64,000 nt of DNA, taken from contig JAGBHU010000050.1 in the NCBI GenBank assembly GCA_017935345.1, forward strand, positions 124,001-188,000, written 5' to 3'. This stretch comes from Coprococcus sp. GTDB taxonomy: Bacteria > Bacillota > Clostridia > Lachnospirales > Lachnospiraceae. Shown one piece after another: positions 7,563-16,839 of this stretch. Every line of letters begins with the position of its first letter. Within the stretch, counting starts at the first letter, position 1. Under the pieces are notes generated by a model. The model did no database searches, was not told the origin of the DNA, and worked only from the letters and a program-made list of their open reading frames with translations. The translations under genes and the position numbers were made by a program.

Positions 7563-10049
7563 ATGAAAATCAGTAAATTAAAAAATTATTCCGATTTTTT
7601 AGGCATCATAGAATATCCTGCTGTTTTATTTTGTGATGACGGAGAGGTTTTGGGTATTAATAATTCGGCTGTAAAGATACTTGGCAGTAAAGTGGAATCA
7701 TTATCCATGGAGCCGGATAAATTTATGTTAAGTGACGATTTCTGGTCGATACTGGAACATAAAAAAACGATTATATGGCATCGGCTTAGTCTTATCGTTA
7801 ATTCGAAAGAGAAGTATGTAACAAGCGGATTTGTCAATCAGTTCGAATATGAGGGGCAAAAGGCATATATGGTGCTTTTTGAGCTGCGTTCAGATGTATC
7901 GATAGGAAGTGTCAGTTTGGAACGGATTATCAATCATGTAGGATTGATAGCGTTATACTTGTTCAAGCCGAATGGAATATGGCAGACAAGATATGTTTCC
8001 AAAAATATAGCTGAATATGGATATGCAGAAGAGGAATTCTATAAGGGCAATCTGAGACTTTCAGATTTGGTGGTAAAGAGTGATTACGATGTGCTTGTCG
8101 GGATGCTGTATAAGGCAAATACCACGGATGTCGGTGATTTTGAAATGAGCGTGCGCTTTATTGCAGCGGATAAATCTATCAGAAGGACAAATGTAAAGTG
8201 TCATCTTGTTAGAACACCTGACGGAGATGTAGACGGAGTAGAGTTCCTGTTTATCAAGAGTGGACCACCTGCATATGATGAGCATCAGAGTAATTATATT
8301 CTTTCTGCCATGAGTAAGTTGAAAAGCTTTGTTCTGGTTCAGAATTTTGAATATGGAAAAGAGAAATTCGTATATATAACGCCAAATGCAAAAAGTCTGG
8401 GTATCAATGTTGATATATTGGCAAATGGAAACAGACTGATGTCTGATTATATTCATCCTGCTGACAGGGCAAGAGTGATCTCAAATACACAGTCGGCAAT
8501 CAAAACAGGAAAATCTGACTTTGAAGATGAGTTCAGAATTGTTACGGATTTCGGCACCGTTATGTGGGTAAAAAGACAGAGCAGCGTTACCCAGTCGGAT
8601 GACAATTCATATACCGTTGAACAGTTTATATCGGATATGACAGATAAGAAGGATTTGGAAAGCAGCGTTGTTGAAGCGAAGAAGGTGTTTGAGGATAAGC
8701 TGTCATATATCATGAACAGCGGAGAAGACAGGGATGAGGATAAAACACATATTGATATCGATAAATGGAATGACATCGTGAAGGCATTTTCTGCACTGAG
8801 CGGGCTGTATTCAACCGTTATCGCACCCGATGGTACGAAGCTTACCGAACCGGCGGGTCCGGCTGAGCATATAGGCAGCTTTTATGATTTGTTTGAAAAA
8901 CCGCAGTATAAAAGTATATATATGGAGTTAAATGACGTTATTTTAAAGAACAATGTCCCGGTAATGATGGAAATGGACGATGGAAAAGACGGCAGTATGA
9001 TTTGCGGGGCTCCGATTATCATAGGCGACAGGCATGCTGCAACATGGATAGCGTGTGCTTATGACAGTGAAGATGTAAAGAATATGGAAAATGTATATAA
9101 GCTCCAATGGAAGCTGTGCAATATATTTTCCGAATATGCATATAGCTCAAGAATATTGTCGAAGGAGGCAATGCGTTCGAAGTCAATGGAGATGATGCTG
9201 GAGGAGAAGGTACAGCGTCAGAAAATACTGACGGATGCGTTAAATGCCATGGATGATGACAGCAGCGCCACGATTAATGCCATTATGTCACAGACCGGAG
9301 AGTATCTGAATGTGGATGTTATGGCGATTTACGCCAAGGATGAAGACGGTGTTTATGACTGCAGCTATCTGTGGACCAGGGGACATAATATGTCAGCGGA
9401 GGAATATATTTTTAACTGGCAGAAGGGCAAATCACTGTTAAACAATAAAAGAACGCCGGGCGTCGAATATATTTTAGTGGATAATAACCATAAGAATAAA
9501 ATATTTGAAGAGGAAATGGAAAACGGCAATGTGAAGAGCTTTGTTGCATTCTATATAGAGATCAATAATCTTGTAAGCGGTGTCTTTGTCATGGCCAATA
9601 CAAGTGAGGAAAAGACATGGACCAAGGAAGAACTGGAATTTGCAAATGATATCAGAAATGTAATACAGGGAAGACTTACGCGTATAGAAGGCGACGGAAA
9701 TATCAGTAATATAAATAAACTGCTGGTGGATACATACAATTATCTGGAAGTGGGAATATTTATAAGAGATGCTGAAACCGGAGAAGTTTTGTTCTCGAAT
9801 CAGCCGCTGAATAATATGCTGGGGTATGATTTTACAGGTAAGGACAGCAAAATTCTCATAGAGGACCTTCACGATAAATTTAAAGGCATCGGTGTAGTCC
9901 AGAAGCCGTTTTTGACAGAGAGAAAAGAGGTAAGCTGGCGCAGTTATATTAAACAACTGGACAAGATAATGGATTTATCAGAGGTTAGCATGAAATGGCT
10001 TGACGGAAGGAATGCTTCTTTAGTAATATTAAGAGACGTACATGAATAG
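7563..10049 (+). CDS. Multi-domain PAS/GAF sensory protein without an output domain
   Basis: 828 residues, soluble, no membrane segment seen. By architecture: a divergent N-terminal PAS (about 10-110), a PAS/PAC repeat (about 120-230), a PAS with a clear PAC tail that ends in DMTDKKDLE (about 240-365), a cysteine- and Gly-poor sensor region (about 395-530) that may be PocR-like, a short coiled coil, a GAF domain (about 555-700), and a last PAS-like domain to the end. No histidine kinase, GGDEF, EAL, HD-GYP or DNA-binding domain is present. It ends 14 bases before the MreB gene and is probably co-transcribed. Its output partner is unknown. Confidence 0.7.
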   Translation: MKISKLKNYSDFLGIIEYPAVLFCDDGEVLGINNSAVKILGSKVESLSMEPDKFMLSDDFWSILEHKKTIIWHRLSLIVNSKEKYVTSGFVNQFEYEGQKAYMVLFELRSDVSIGSVSLERIINHVGLIALYLFKPNGIWQTRYVSKNIAEYGYAEEEFYKGNLRLSDLVVKSDYDVLVGMLYKANTTDVGDFEMSVRFIAADKSIRRTNVKCHLVRTPDGDVDGVEFLFIKSGPPAYDEHQSNYILSAMSKLKSFVLVQNFEYGKEKFVYITPNAKSLGINVDILANGNRLMSDYIHPADRARVISNTQSAIKTGKSDFEDEFRIVTDFGTVMWVKRQSSVTQSDDNSYTVEQFISDMTDKKDLESSVVEAKKVFEDKLSYIMNSGEDRDEDKTHIDIDKWNDIVKAFSALSGLYSTVIAPDGTKLTEPAGPAEHIGSFYDLFEKPQYKSIYMELNDVILKNNVPVMMEMDDGKDGSMICGAPIIIGDRHAATWIACAYDSEDVKNMENVYKLQWKLCNIFSEYAYSSRILSKEAMRSKSMEMMLEEKVQRQKILTDALNAMDDDSSATINAIMSQTGEYLNVDVMAIYAKDEDGVYDCSYLWTRGHNMSAEEYIFNWQKGKSLLNNKRTPGVEYILVDNNHKNKIFEEEMENGNVKSFVAFYIEINNLVSGVFVMANTSEEKTWTKEELEFANDIRNVIQGRLTRIEGDGNISNINKLLVDTYNYLEVGIFIRDAETGEVLFSNQPLNNMLGYDFTGKDSKILIEDLHDKFKGIGVVQKPFLTERKEVSWRSYIKQLDKIMDLSEVSMKWLDGRNASLVILRDVHE

Positions 10050-10063
10050 AAAGGGGACTCATA

Positions 10064-11056
10064 ATGGCAAGCGCAGATATTGGAATAGACTTGGGTACAG
10101 CCAGTATATTGGTATATGTTAAAGGCAAAGGTGTTGTTCTGAAAGAACCGTCAGTTGTCGCTTATGATAGAGATACAAACAAGATAGTTGCTATAGGTGA
10201 GGAAGCCAGACTGATGCTGGGCAGAACACCGGGTAACATTGTAGCGGTAAGACCTCTCAGACAGGGGGTTATATCGGACTATACCGTTACAGAGAAAATG
10301 TTGAAATATTTTATACAGAAGGCTGTAGGAAGAAGCTATTTTGGAAGACGTCCGCGTATTAGTGTTTGTGTACCGTCACAGGTAACAGAGGTTGAGAAGA
10401 AGGCTGTAGAAGATGCTACCTATACGGCAGGAGCCAGAGAGGTTTCCATTATTGAGGAGCCTGTAGCGGCAGCCATAGGAGCCGGTATCGATATTTACAG
10501 ACCGTGTGGAAATATGATTGTAGATATCGGCGGTGGTACTGCCGATATAGCGGTTATATCTTTGGGCGGACCTGTTGTCAGTGCATCCATTAAGGTTGCA
10601 GGTGATGACTTTGATGAAGCCATTGTAAGATTTATGCGAAAGAAGCATAATCTGTTGATTGGTGAAAGAACAGCCGAGGAAATCAAGATTAAGATAGGTA
10701 CCTGTTACAGAAGACCTGAAAATATAACGCTTGACATCAGAGGAAGAAATCTTGTTACAGGTCTGCCGAAGACCGTTACAGTCACTTCCGACGAGACAGA
10801 AGAGGCTTTACGTGAACCGGCATCACAGATATGTGAGGCTGTTCATTCGGTACTTGAGAGAACTCCGCCGGAGCTTGCAGCGGATATCGCCGACAGAGGT
10901 ATTGTTCTTACCGGTGGTGGCGCACTTCTTCATGGATTGGAGGAGCTTCTTGAGGAGAAAACAGGTATAACAACCATGACGGCGGAAGACCCGTTAAGAG
11001 CGGTAGCGATCGGAACAGGAAAGTATATCGAGCTTCTCAGCTCAAAGAAGGACTAG
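10064..11056 (+). CDS. mreB: MreB/Mbl-family rod-shape actin
   Basis: 330 residues, ATG preceded by AAGGGG. Phosphate loop 1 is GIDLGTAS near the N-terminus, phosphate loop 2 is DIGGGTAD, and the adenosine motif is LTGGGALLHG, all typical of the MreB/Mbl actin family. The protein forms membrane-associated filaments that direct peptidoglycan synthesis. mreC and mreD are not adjacent, so this is a stand-alone paralogue (Mbl- or MreBH-like) and not the canonical mreBCD locus. The preceding gene is a PAS/GAF sensor and the next is recD2. Confidence 0.92.
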   Translation: MASADIGIDLGTASILVYVKGKGVVLKEPSVVAYDRDTNKIVAIGEEARLMLGRTPGNIVAVRPLRQGVISDYTVTEKMLKYFIQKAVGRSYFGRRPRISVCVPSQVTEVEKKAVEDATYTAGAREVSIIEEPVAAAIGAGIDIYRPCGNMIVDIGGGTADIAVISLGGPVVSASIKVAGDDFDEAIVRFMRKKHNLLIGERTAEEIKIKIGTCYRRPENITLDIRGRNLVTGLPKTVTVTSDETEEALREPASQICEAVHSVLERTPPELAADIADRGIVLTGGGALLHGLEELLEEKTGITTMTAEDPLRAVAIGTGKYIELLSSKKD

Positions 11057-11069
11057 GAGACAGCAGCAA

Positions 11070-13382
11070 GTGGTTAGGGAAGGCTACGTAGAAAAAGTTA
11101 TATATAAAAATGATGACAATGGATATGCCGTTTTCACCGTATCAGGTGAAGACGGCGAAGATATTTTTGTGGGAACACTTCATGGTATCAATGAGGGCAT
11201 ATACATATCAGCAGAGGGGGAATATGTTACCCACCCCCAATATGACCTTCAATTCAAATTCACATCATACGAAATAAAATTACCTGAGGATATCGTCAGC
11301 GTAGAGCGTTATCTTAGCTCAGGTGTCATAAAGGGCGTAGGTGAAGCTCTGGCAAAGCGCATTGTAAAGCGTTTCAAAATGGATTCCCTTAGAATCATTG
11401 AAGAAGAACCGGAACGTCTTGCCGAGATAAAAGGAATATCTGACAGGAAAGCAAGAGAGATAGCGATATCCTATAATGAAAAGAAGGATATGCAGGATGC
11501 CGTTATTTTCCTGACGGGTTACGGCATATCGGTAAATCTGGCAGTTAAGATATATAATGAATATGGTGATGATATGTACGAGGTGGTGCGTACGAATCCA
11601 TATAAGGTGGCAGAAGATATAACGGGTGTCGGATTTCGGACAGCAGATGAGATGGCTGAAAAAATGGGTATCAGCCCTGATTCCAATTTCCGTGTCAGGG
11701 CGGCATTGTTATACACATTGTTAAATGCCAACAGACTTGGACATATGTATTTACCGAAAAATATGCTTGTCAATAAGACCTATTCCCTGCTTACGGATGA
11801 TTCCGAAGAATATGACGAGGAATTATTTGCATCCATAAGCAACCGAATCATAGAGCTTTCCATGGAAGGAAAAGTAGTGATTAAGGAAATTGCATCTGTG
11901 GAGAATGTAGTACAGCAGAAAGAAACCGGTGTGGCGGATTATGGAAATGAACATATTACGGCAGTCTATTCTTCTATAAATTATTATACCGAGTTGAATT
12001 CCGCAAGAATACTGAATGAACTGGATGCAAATTGCATACGGATGAATATAAGTACCGATAAGCTGATGGATGACATAGAGGAAAAAGAAGAAATAACCCT
12101 CGATGACAGTCAGAGAAGAGCTATCAGAAATTCAGTAAACAATGGTGTGGCGGTTATCACAGGTGGACCGGGAACAGGTAAAACGACGACCATAAATGCG
12201 CTGATAAAGATATTTGAAAGTGCGAAAATGGAGATTATGCTTGGCGCACCGACGGGCAGAGCGGCAAAACGCATCACGGAAGCTACAGGGTATACGGCAC
12301 AGACGATTCACAGGATGCTGGAGCTTTCGGGCGGTAATCCTGAAAACGGTGATAACGGATACAGCTTTGCAAGAAATTCCGCTAATCCGTTGGAAACGGA
12401 TGTCATTATTATTGATGAGATGTCTATGGTAGACAGCGGAATATTTTATAGCCTTCTTCAGGCTGTTATGCCGGGAACAAGACTGGTGTTAGTTGGTGAC
12501 TCCAATCAGCTGCCGTCTGTAGGACCGGGGAATGTTTTGAAGGATATTATAAGTTCAGGTGCTTTCTCGGTAACGACGCTGGACAAGATATTCAGACAGG
12601 GAGAGGGCAGCGATATTATCATGAATGCCCACAAGATAAATGCGGGGGAGCAGCTTGAAATCAAGAATAAAAGCAAGGATTTCTTTTATATTCCCCGAAA
12701 TAATCCGGCAGATATCATTTCAGAGCTGAAGCAGCTTATTCTTCATAAGCTGCCTGACTATTTCGGACTGGCGTCGTTTGATATACAGGTGCTTACGCCT
12801 ATGAGAAAATATGAGCTGGGTGTTGAGAACCTGAATAACCGTCTTCAGGAGATATTAAATCCCCACAGCAGTAATCTGGCGGAAAGAGGACGTGGTGATG
12901 TTACCTTCCGTGTAGGGGACAAGGTCATGCAAATCAAGAATAATTATAAGCTGGAATGGAAAATTATGGATGACAATTCCCGCTATGTTCGTGAAGAGGG
13001 AATCGGCGTATTTAACGGCGACGTAGGTTTTGTAAAAGAGATTGATGATTACGAGCAGAGAATGATAGTCGAATTTGACGATGGAAGAAGAGTCTGTTAT
13101 CTGTACAGCCAGCTTGATGAGCTGGAACATGCATTTGCCATAACCATACATAAATCGCAGGGAAGTGAATATCCGGTGGTTGTCATTCCGTTACTTTCAG
13201 GTCCGCCGAAGCTGTTAAACCGGAACCTGCTGTATACGGCAGTTACAAGAGCCAGGAAGGGTGTTGTTATTGTAGGAAATATCGGTATTGTAAAGTCTAT
13301 GATAGATAATACCGCCCAGCAGAAGCGGTATACTACTTTTGCAGAACGAATTAAAGAAATAAAGGGAGCAGATATCGATTGA
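11070..13382 (+). CDS. recD2: RecD-like 5'-3' DNA helicase RecD2
   Basis: 770 residues, GTG start at 11070 after AGGAGA. Superfamily 1B helicase: Walker A GGPGTGKT at about 365-372, Walker B IIDEMSM, and the C-terminal motif AITIHKSQGSE typical of RecD/UvrD2-type helicases. The long N-terminal region carries an OB-like domain and tandem helix-hairpin-helix segments, as in RecD2 from Bacillus and Deinococcus. RecD2 works without RecBC and is involved in fork and repair processing. Its stop overlaps the TTG start of comF. Confidence 0.95.
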   Translation: MVREGYVEKVIYKNDDNGYAVFTVSGEDGEDIFVGTLHGINEGIYISAEGEYVTHPQYDLQFKFTSYEIKLPEDIVSVERYLSSGVIKGVGEALAKRIVKRFKMDSLRIIEEEPERLAEIKGISDRKAREIAISYNEKKDMQDAVIFLTGYGISVNLAVKIYNEYGDDMYEVVRTNPYKVAEDITGVGFRTADEMAEKMGISPDSNFRVRAALLYTLLNANRLGHMYLPKNMLVNKTYSLLTDDSEEYDEELFASISNRIIELSMEGKVVIKEIASVENVVQQKETGVADYGNEHITAVYSSINYYTELNSARILNELDANCIRMNISTDKLMDDIEEKEEITLDDSQRRAIRNSVNNGVAVITGGPGTGKTTTINALIKIFESAKMEIMLGAPTGRAAKRITEATGYTAQTIHRMLELSGGNPENGDNGYSFARNSANPLETDVIIIDEMSMVDSGIFYSLLQAVMPGTRLVLVGDSNQLPSVGPGNVLKDIISSGAFSVTTLDKIFRQGEGSDIIMNAHKINAGEQLEIKNKSKDFFYIPRNNPADIISELKQLILHKLPDYFGLASFDIQVLTPMRKYELGVENLNNRLQEILNPHSSNLAERGRGDVTFRVGDKVMQIKNNYKLEWKIMDDNSRYVREEGIGVFNGDVGFVKEIDDYEQRMIVEFDDGRRVCYLYSQLDELEHAFAITIHKSQGSEYPVVVIPLLSGPPKLLNRNLLYTAVTRARKGVVIVGNIGIVKSMIDNTAQQKRYTTFAERIKEIKGADID

Positions 13383-14086
13383 TAAAGGAAATGTTTGTAG
13401 ATTTGCTCTATCCCAGAAGATGCCCTGTGTGTGACGAGGTTATGGCACAGGGCACAGGTCTTATTTGTGGAAGACACAAGGAGCTTCCATATGTCAAAGT
13501 GCCTTGCTGCATGCGGTGTGGCAAGGAGATAGAAAATGATTATCAGGAATATTGTCACGACTGTTTTGTCCATGAAAGACATTTTATCAGAGGATTTCCC
13601 GTATTTAACTATATCGAACCAATAAAATCCAGTATACTTTCCGTAAAATATCATAATAAGCGTGAATATTGTGATTTCTATAGCAGGGAAATGGCAAAAA
13701 AGCTGATGCCATATATGGGCCTGCTGAAGGTGGATGCGATAATACCGGTACCTATGTATAGCCATAAAAAGAAGGCACGAGGCTTTAATCAGGCAGAGGT
13801 TCTTGCAAAAAAGCTGGGAAATATCTTGGGGATTGCCGTTTATTCCGATATATTGACGAGAGGGAGAGAGACGACTCCCCAAAAGGAGCTGGATAATCTG
13901 GAAAGAGCGAATAATATTAAAAATGCCATCAGCGTAAATAAAATCCCTGATGGTATGAAAAATGTGATGATAGTAGATGACATATATACGACAGGTGCAA
14001 CAATAGAAGCATGTGCAAAGCGGTTGATTTCGGCAGGAGTGGAGAAGGTTTATTTTACTACGGTGTGTATAGGGAAAGGGCGTTGA
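13379..14086 (+). CDS. comF: ComF-family phosphoribosyltransferase-like protein
   Basis: 235 residues. I choose TTG 13379, overlapping the recD2 stop, because AAAGGGAG sits about 9 bases upstream; the in-frame ATG at 13391 has a poorly spaced site. Zinc-ribbon cysteines (CPVC, CCMRC, CHDC) open the protein. The PRPP-binding motif VMIVDDIYTTGAT is near the C-terminus. In Gram-positive bacteria ComF supports DNA uptake during transformation. Pairing with a helicase gene is the usual Firmicutes context. Confidence 0.9.
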   Translation: MIKEMFVDLLYPRRCPVCDEVMAQGTGLICGRHKELPYVKVPCCMRCGKEIENDYQEYCHDCFVHERHFIRGFPVFNYIEPIKSSILSVKYHNKREYCDFYSREMAKKLMPYMGLLKVDAIIPVPMYSHKKKARGFNQAEVLAKKLGNILGIAVYSDILTRGRETTPQKELDNLERANNIKNAISVNKIPDGMKNVMIVDDIYTTGATIEACAKRLISAGVEKVYFTTVCIGKGR

Positions 14087-14097
14087 AAACGCCCTTT
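14075..14097. terminator. Bidirectional terminator overlapping both stop codons
   Basis: AAAGGGCGTT (14075-14084) and AACGCCCTTT (14088-14097) form a 10-bp stem with a 3-base loop. The comF stop lies in the loop side and the yesL-like stop in the 3' arm. Confidence 0.8.
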
Positions 14098-14977
14098 ATT
14101 TCTCTTCGTTTGCCTGTTCGTAAGCTGTCACACTATTGACCTTATCGGCAATACTTAATCGTTTCTTTGGAGCTGGAGCAGTATCAATATCGGAGCTACT
14201 TTTATCAGAGCTTTCATTATCGGATTTTGTATTCTCCGGTATCTTATTTTCATTATCGGATTTTCTATCCTCCGATATTTTATTTTCACCTTCATCCTCC
14301 TCTGTTACGACCAGCTTCTTTGTTGTTTTCTCCTTCTCTTCGGATAAGAAACGGTCATCCTCTATGGCTCTTTCCTTTGGCAGATATGGCTCAAATATCC
14401 TGTTATAGATAAATGCCGTAATATATGCATATGTTCCGACACCCATAAAAAGCATGTAAAATACAAAAATCGCAGATAAGGTCTGGGAATATATAAACAA
14501 AAAGGTTATGGCAAATATTAAAATAGTCCATGGCATATTTTTTACAGCAAGCAAAAGCGCATTTTTTAAGGTTGCCTTTATCGTATTGGAAAATCTTGCC
14601 TGTAATGGAAAGACATAGAAAAATACAAATAAATAAACGCAGGTCATAACCGTAAATATAAGTGTAAGAAGCTTTTTGCTGTTTGCAATGGCAAAATACA
14701 GGTCAAATGCAAATACGGCACCTACAACCAGTAATATCAGCCAAATAATGGTTGCCTGTTTAAAGTTTTCCTTAAAGCTTTTAAAAAATCTTTTTGCAAT
14801 ATAGCCCTCCTCCAGCTTTACCGATTTCATGGCGGTATAATAAAGTGCAGTCGTTGACGCTCCTATCGTAATGATAGGAATGGAGGTTATAATCCAAAGA
14901 AGATGAAGAAGAAAAATGTCACATATTCTTCCGAGAAATGTGAACAAGGGATTGTCTGTTGAAAAAATTTTATCCAA
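14096..14977 (-). CDS. YesL-like (DUF624) membrane protein
   Basis: 293 residues. Start is TTG 14977, eight bases after AGAGGT. About five or six membrane segments in the first 210 residues and the N-terminal pattern (NPLFTFLGRI...LHLLWIITSIPIITIGAS) match the YesL/DUF624 family, often linked to carbohydrate uptake loci in Firmicutes. The cytoplasmic C-terminal tail is highly charged and holds two imperfect copies of a KSDNE-type repeat. Substrate and role unknown. Confidence 0.78.
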   Translation of the reverse strand: MDKIFSTDNPLFTFLGRICDIFLLHLLWIITSIPIITIGASTTALYYTAMKSVKLEEGYIAKRFFKSFKENFKQATIIWLILLVVGAVFAFDLYFAIANSKKLLTLIFTVMTCVYLFVFFYVFPLQARFSNTIKATLKNALLLAVKNMPWTILIFAITFLFIYSQTLSAIFVFYMLFMGVGTYAYITAFIYNRIFEPYLPKERAIEDDRFLSEEKEKTTKKLVVTEEDEGENKISEDRKSDNENKIPENTKSDNESSDKSSSDIDTAPAPKKRLSIADKVNSVTAYEQANEEK

Positions 14978-15011
14978 AATGTATACCTCTGTCTTTCTTT
15001 TTTGCGTATTG

Positions 15012-15046
15012 AAAGCATGACAAAAGCGAAACTGTTGCCATGCTTT
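15012..15046. terminator. Probable terminator of the AAA+ ATPase gene
   Basis: AAAGCATG (15012-15019) and CATGCTTT (15039-15046) pair, extended by CAA/TTG after one mismatch. It lies downstream of the minus-strand ATPase stop, between it and the yesL-like gene. The T-run is better on the plus strand, so direction is uncertain. Confidence 0.45.
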
Positions 15047-15095
15047 TTCAATTATAATAAAATAAACCTGTTAATACAATAAAAAATATATAAAT

Positions 15096-16574
15096 TTATG
15101 CATTGTCCGTAAGGTCATCTATTGTTAAGGTCTCCAGTGCGGTTACGCTGATATCTTTCATTGCAATGATTCTTGTTGCCTGTCTGGATATGGCTTTTTC
15201 CATAAAATTACGAACTTCTCTTGCATTTGCAAAGTTTTCGTCATGATTTGCCGCCCTGTCGTTCCAATAGGATACAGCATATTCTTTTGCAGCAGCATCT
15301 AGCCTGTAATCTTGTTTTTGACACATGCTTTCAAAAATCGTCATAAGCTCAGATCCATTGTAGTCCTCAAAATGGATAAATTTATTAAAACGGGAACGAA
15401 GTCCCGGATTGGAGCTTAAAAATTCCTTCATTAAATCGGGATATCCTGCAACAATGACAATCAGGTCATCACGATGGTCTTCCATTGCTTTCAATAATGT
15501 ATCTACAGCCTCCTGACCGAAGTCGTTTTCTCCTTTCCCTGCGGTCAGGGTGTATGCTTCATCAATAAAAAGGATTCCGCCTATGGCAGAGTCGATAACC
15601 TCCTGGGTTTTGATTGCCGTTTGACCAATATAGCCTACTACAAGTCCGCCACGGTCTACTTCTACTAACTGTCCTGTTTCAAGGACACCAAGACCTTTGT
15701 ATATTTCTGCCAGTAGTCTTGCAACGGTTGTTTTCCCTGTTCCCGGATTGCCGGAAAATACAAGATGGAGTGAAACCGACGGCTGCTTCATACCGTTTTT
15801 TTCACGAAGCTTTTTTATTTTAAGAAGATTGACAAGATTTGTTATGTCATTTTTTACATTTTCCAATCCTGTCATGGAGTTCAGTTCCTCAAGCAGAGTG
15901 TCAACATCTTTTGGCGGAGATATATTGTCAGGTAAGTTTGCTGCCTGCGCGTTGGAGTTGGTAACACCTTTTATCTGTGAATGAATGGATTTTCTGTCAG
16001 TAAAAGTAATGTTTTTCACCGCATTGATATTCTTCGGCAGGGCATTATATTTGTCCAGTAACGGACTTGAATCATTTGCATAAAGATTGAGAGATTTCAA
16101 ATATTTATCCATCATCATGCAATATCCTGTGAGTCTGTTAATCTCCGATTCGCTGGAATGATTGTTACAGGCAATAAATTCCTGACCCAAAAGCTTGAAG
16201 GTACGGACATAATCTCTTGAGCGGTGGACGGAATTTGGATTTGCTTTCAGACGGTTCAAATCTGCCTGAACAAAATAGGTAAGTGAACGTGGCGGGGTGG
16301 TCGGATAGGATGGTTCTCCTGTACGTTCATATTTGAAAGCTTTTAATTTATCTGTAGTAAACTGGTAATTCATATATTCACGAATAAATCGGATTTCCAG
16401 GGCGAGTTCGGAGCTGCCGCCTTCCGAAAGATAAGCAAGAAATTGCAGTAAGTCAAAGCGCAGCATTTCTCTCGTTTTTATTCCCGCATGCTGGCGTGCC
16501 CCGTAGCCGTCATTATCGATAGAATCTGCATATATATAGCAGTTGTCAAGCTCTGCTTTCAGTGAATAGTTCAT
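15096..16574 (-). CDS. CbbX/SpoVK-type AAA+ ATPase
   Basis: 492 residues from ATG 16574, which has a GGGGGG ribosome binding site; the frame stays open 18 codons upstream. The AAA module occupies about 225-490: Walker A GNPGTGKT (275-282), Walker B ILFIDEAYTL, a GYPDLMKEFL pore-proximal segment and the arginine finger region PGLRSRF. This is the CbbX/SpoVK clade. The first 220 residues are a separate, mostly helical domain that I do not recognise. SpoVK is a sporulation protein in Bacillus; role here not established. Confidence 0.85.
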   Translation of the reverse strand: MNYSLKAELDNCYIYADSIDNDGYGARQHAGIKTREMLRFDLLQFLAYLSEGGSSELALEIRFIREYMNYQFTTDKLKAFKYERTGEPSYPTTPPRSLTYFVQADLNRLKANPNSVHRSRDYVRTFKLLGQEFIACNNHSSESEINRLTGYCMMMDKYLKSLNLYANDSSPLLDKYNALPKNINAVKNITFTDRKSIHSQIKGVTNSNAQAANLPDNISPPKDVDTLLEELNSMTGLENVKNDITNLVNLLKIKKLREKNGMKQPSVSLHLVFSGNPGTGKTTVARLLAEIYKGLGVLETGQLVEVDRGGLVVGYIGQTAIKTQEVIDSAIGGILFIDEAYTLTAGKGENDFGQEAVDTLLKAMEDHRDDLIVIVAGYPDLMKEFLSSNPGLRSRFNKFIHFEDYNGSELMTIFESMCQKQDYRLDAAAKEYAVSYWNDRAANHDENFANAREVRNFMEKAISRQATRIIAMKDISVTALETLTIDDLTDNA

Positions 16575-16606
16575 GTTAACCCCCCCAATAATATTTACTG
16601 TCATTA

Positions 16607-16635
16607 ATTTTATATTTTGAAGGGACACATGTCAA
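16607..16635 (-). promoter_or_regulatory. Promoter of the AAA+ ATPase gene
   Basis: Minus strand: TTGACA (16635-16630), 17-base spacer, TAAAAT (16612-16607). Strong match to consensus. Confidence 0.7.
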
Positions 16636-16646
16636 TAATGAGTAGC

Positions 16647-16688
16647 GATTCAGTCATGTGCTGATGTAGGGATTCAGTCATGTGCTGA
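16647..16688. repeat. Direct repeat between divergent promoters
   Basis: GATTCAGTCATGTGCTGA occurs at 16647-16664 and again at 16671-16688, a 24-base period. The end of copy 2 also starts an inverted repeat, TGCTGACC (16683-16690) with GGTCAGCA (16752-16759). The region separates the ATPase promoter and the hisA promoter and could hold operators. No gene is seen in 16575-16839. Confidence 0.55.
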
Positions 16689-16782
16689 CCGCTATAATTA
16701 TGTATATTGTTTTTCGAACCGCTCGCGCTTTGTAAAATACATACTCATGGTGGTCAGCAGATGAGCAAGCGATAACTTTGTA

Positions 16783-16811
16783 TTGGCTTATTTTCATTTA
16801 TGTGGTAAAAT
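16783..16811 (+). promoter_or_regulatory. Promoter of hisA-GH9-yfhO
   Basis: TTGGCT (16783-16788), 17-base spacer, TAAAAT (16806-16811). Confidence 0.5.
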
Positions 16812-16839
16812 CTAAAAAGGTTTACTTGGAGGAATGAAT

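Noticed and set aside
13097-13882. 261-residue minus-strand frame across recD2 and comF
   Set aside because: Antisense to two well-supported genes; no domain or ribosome binding site.
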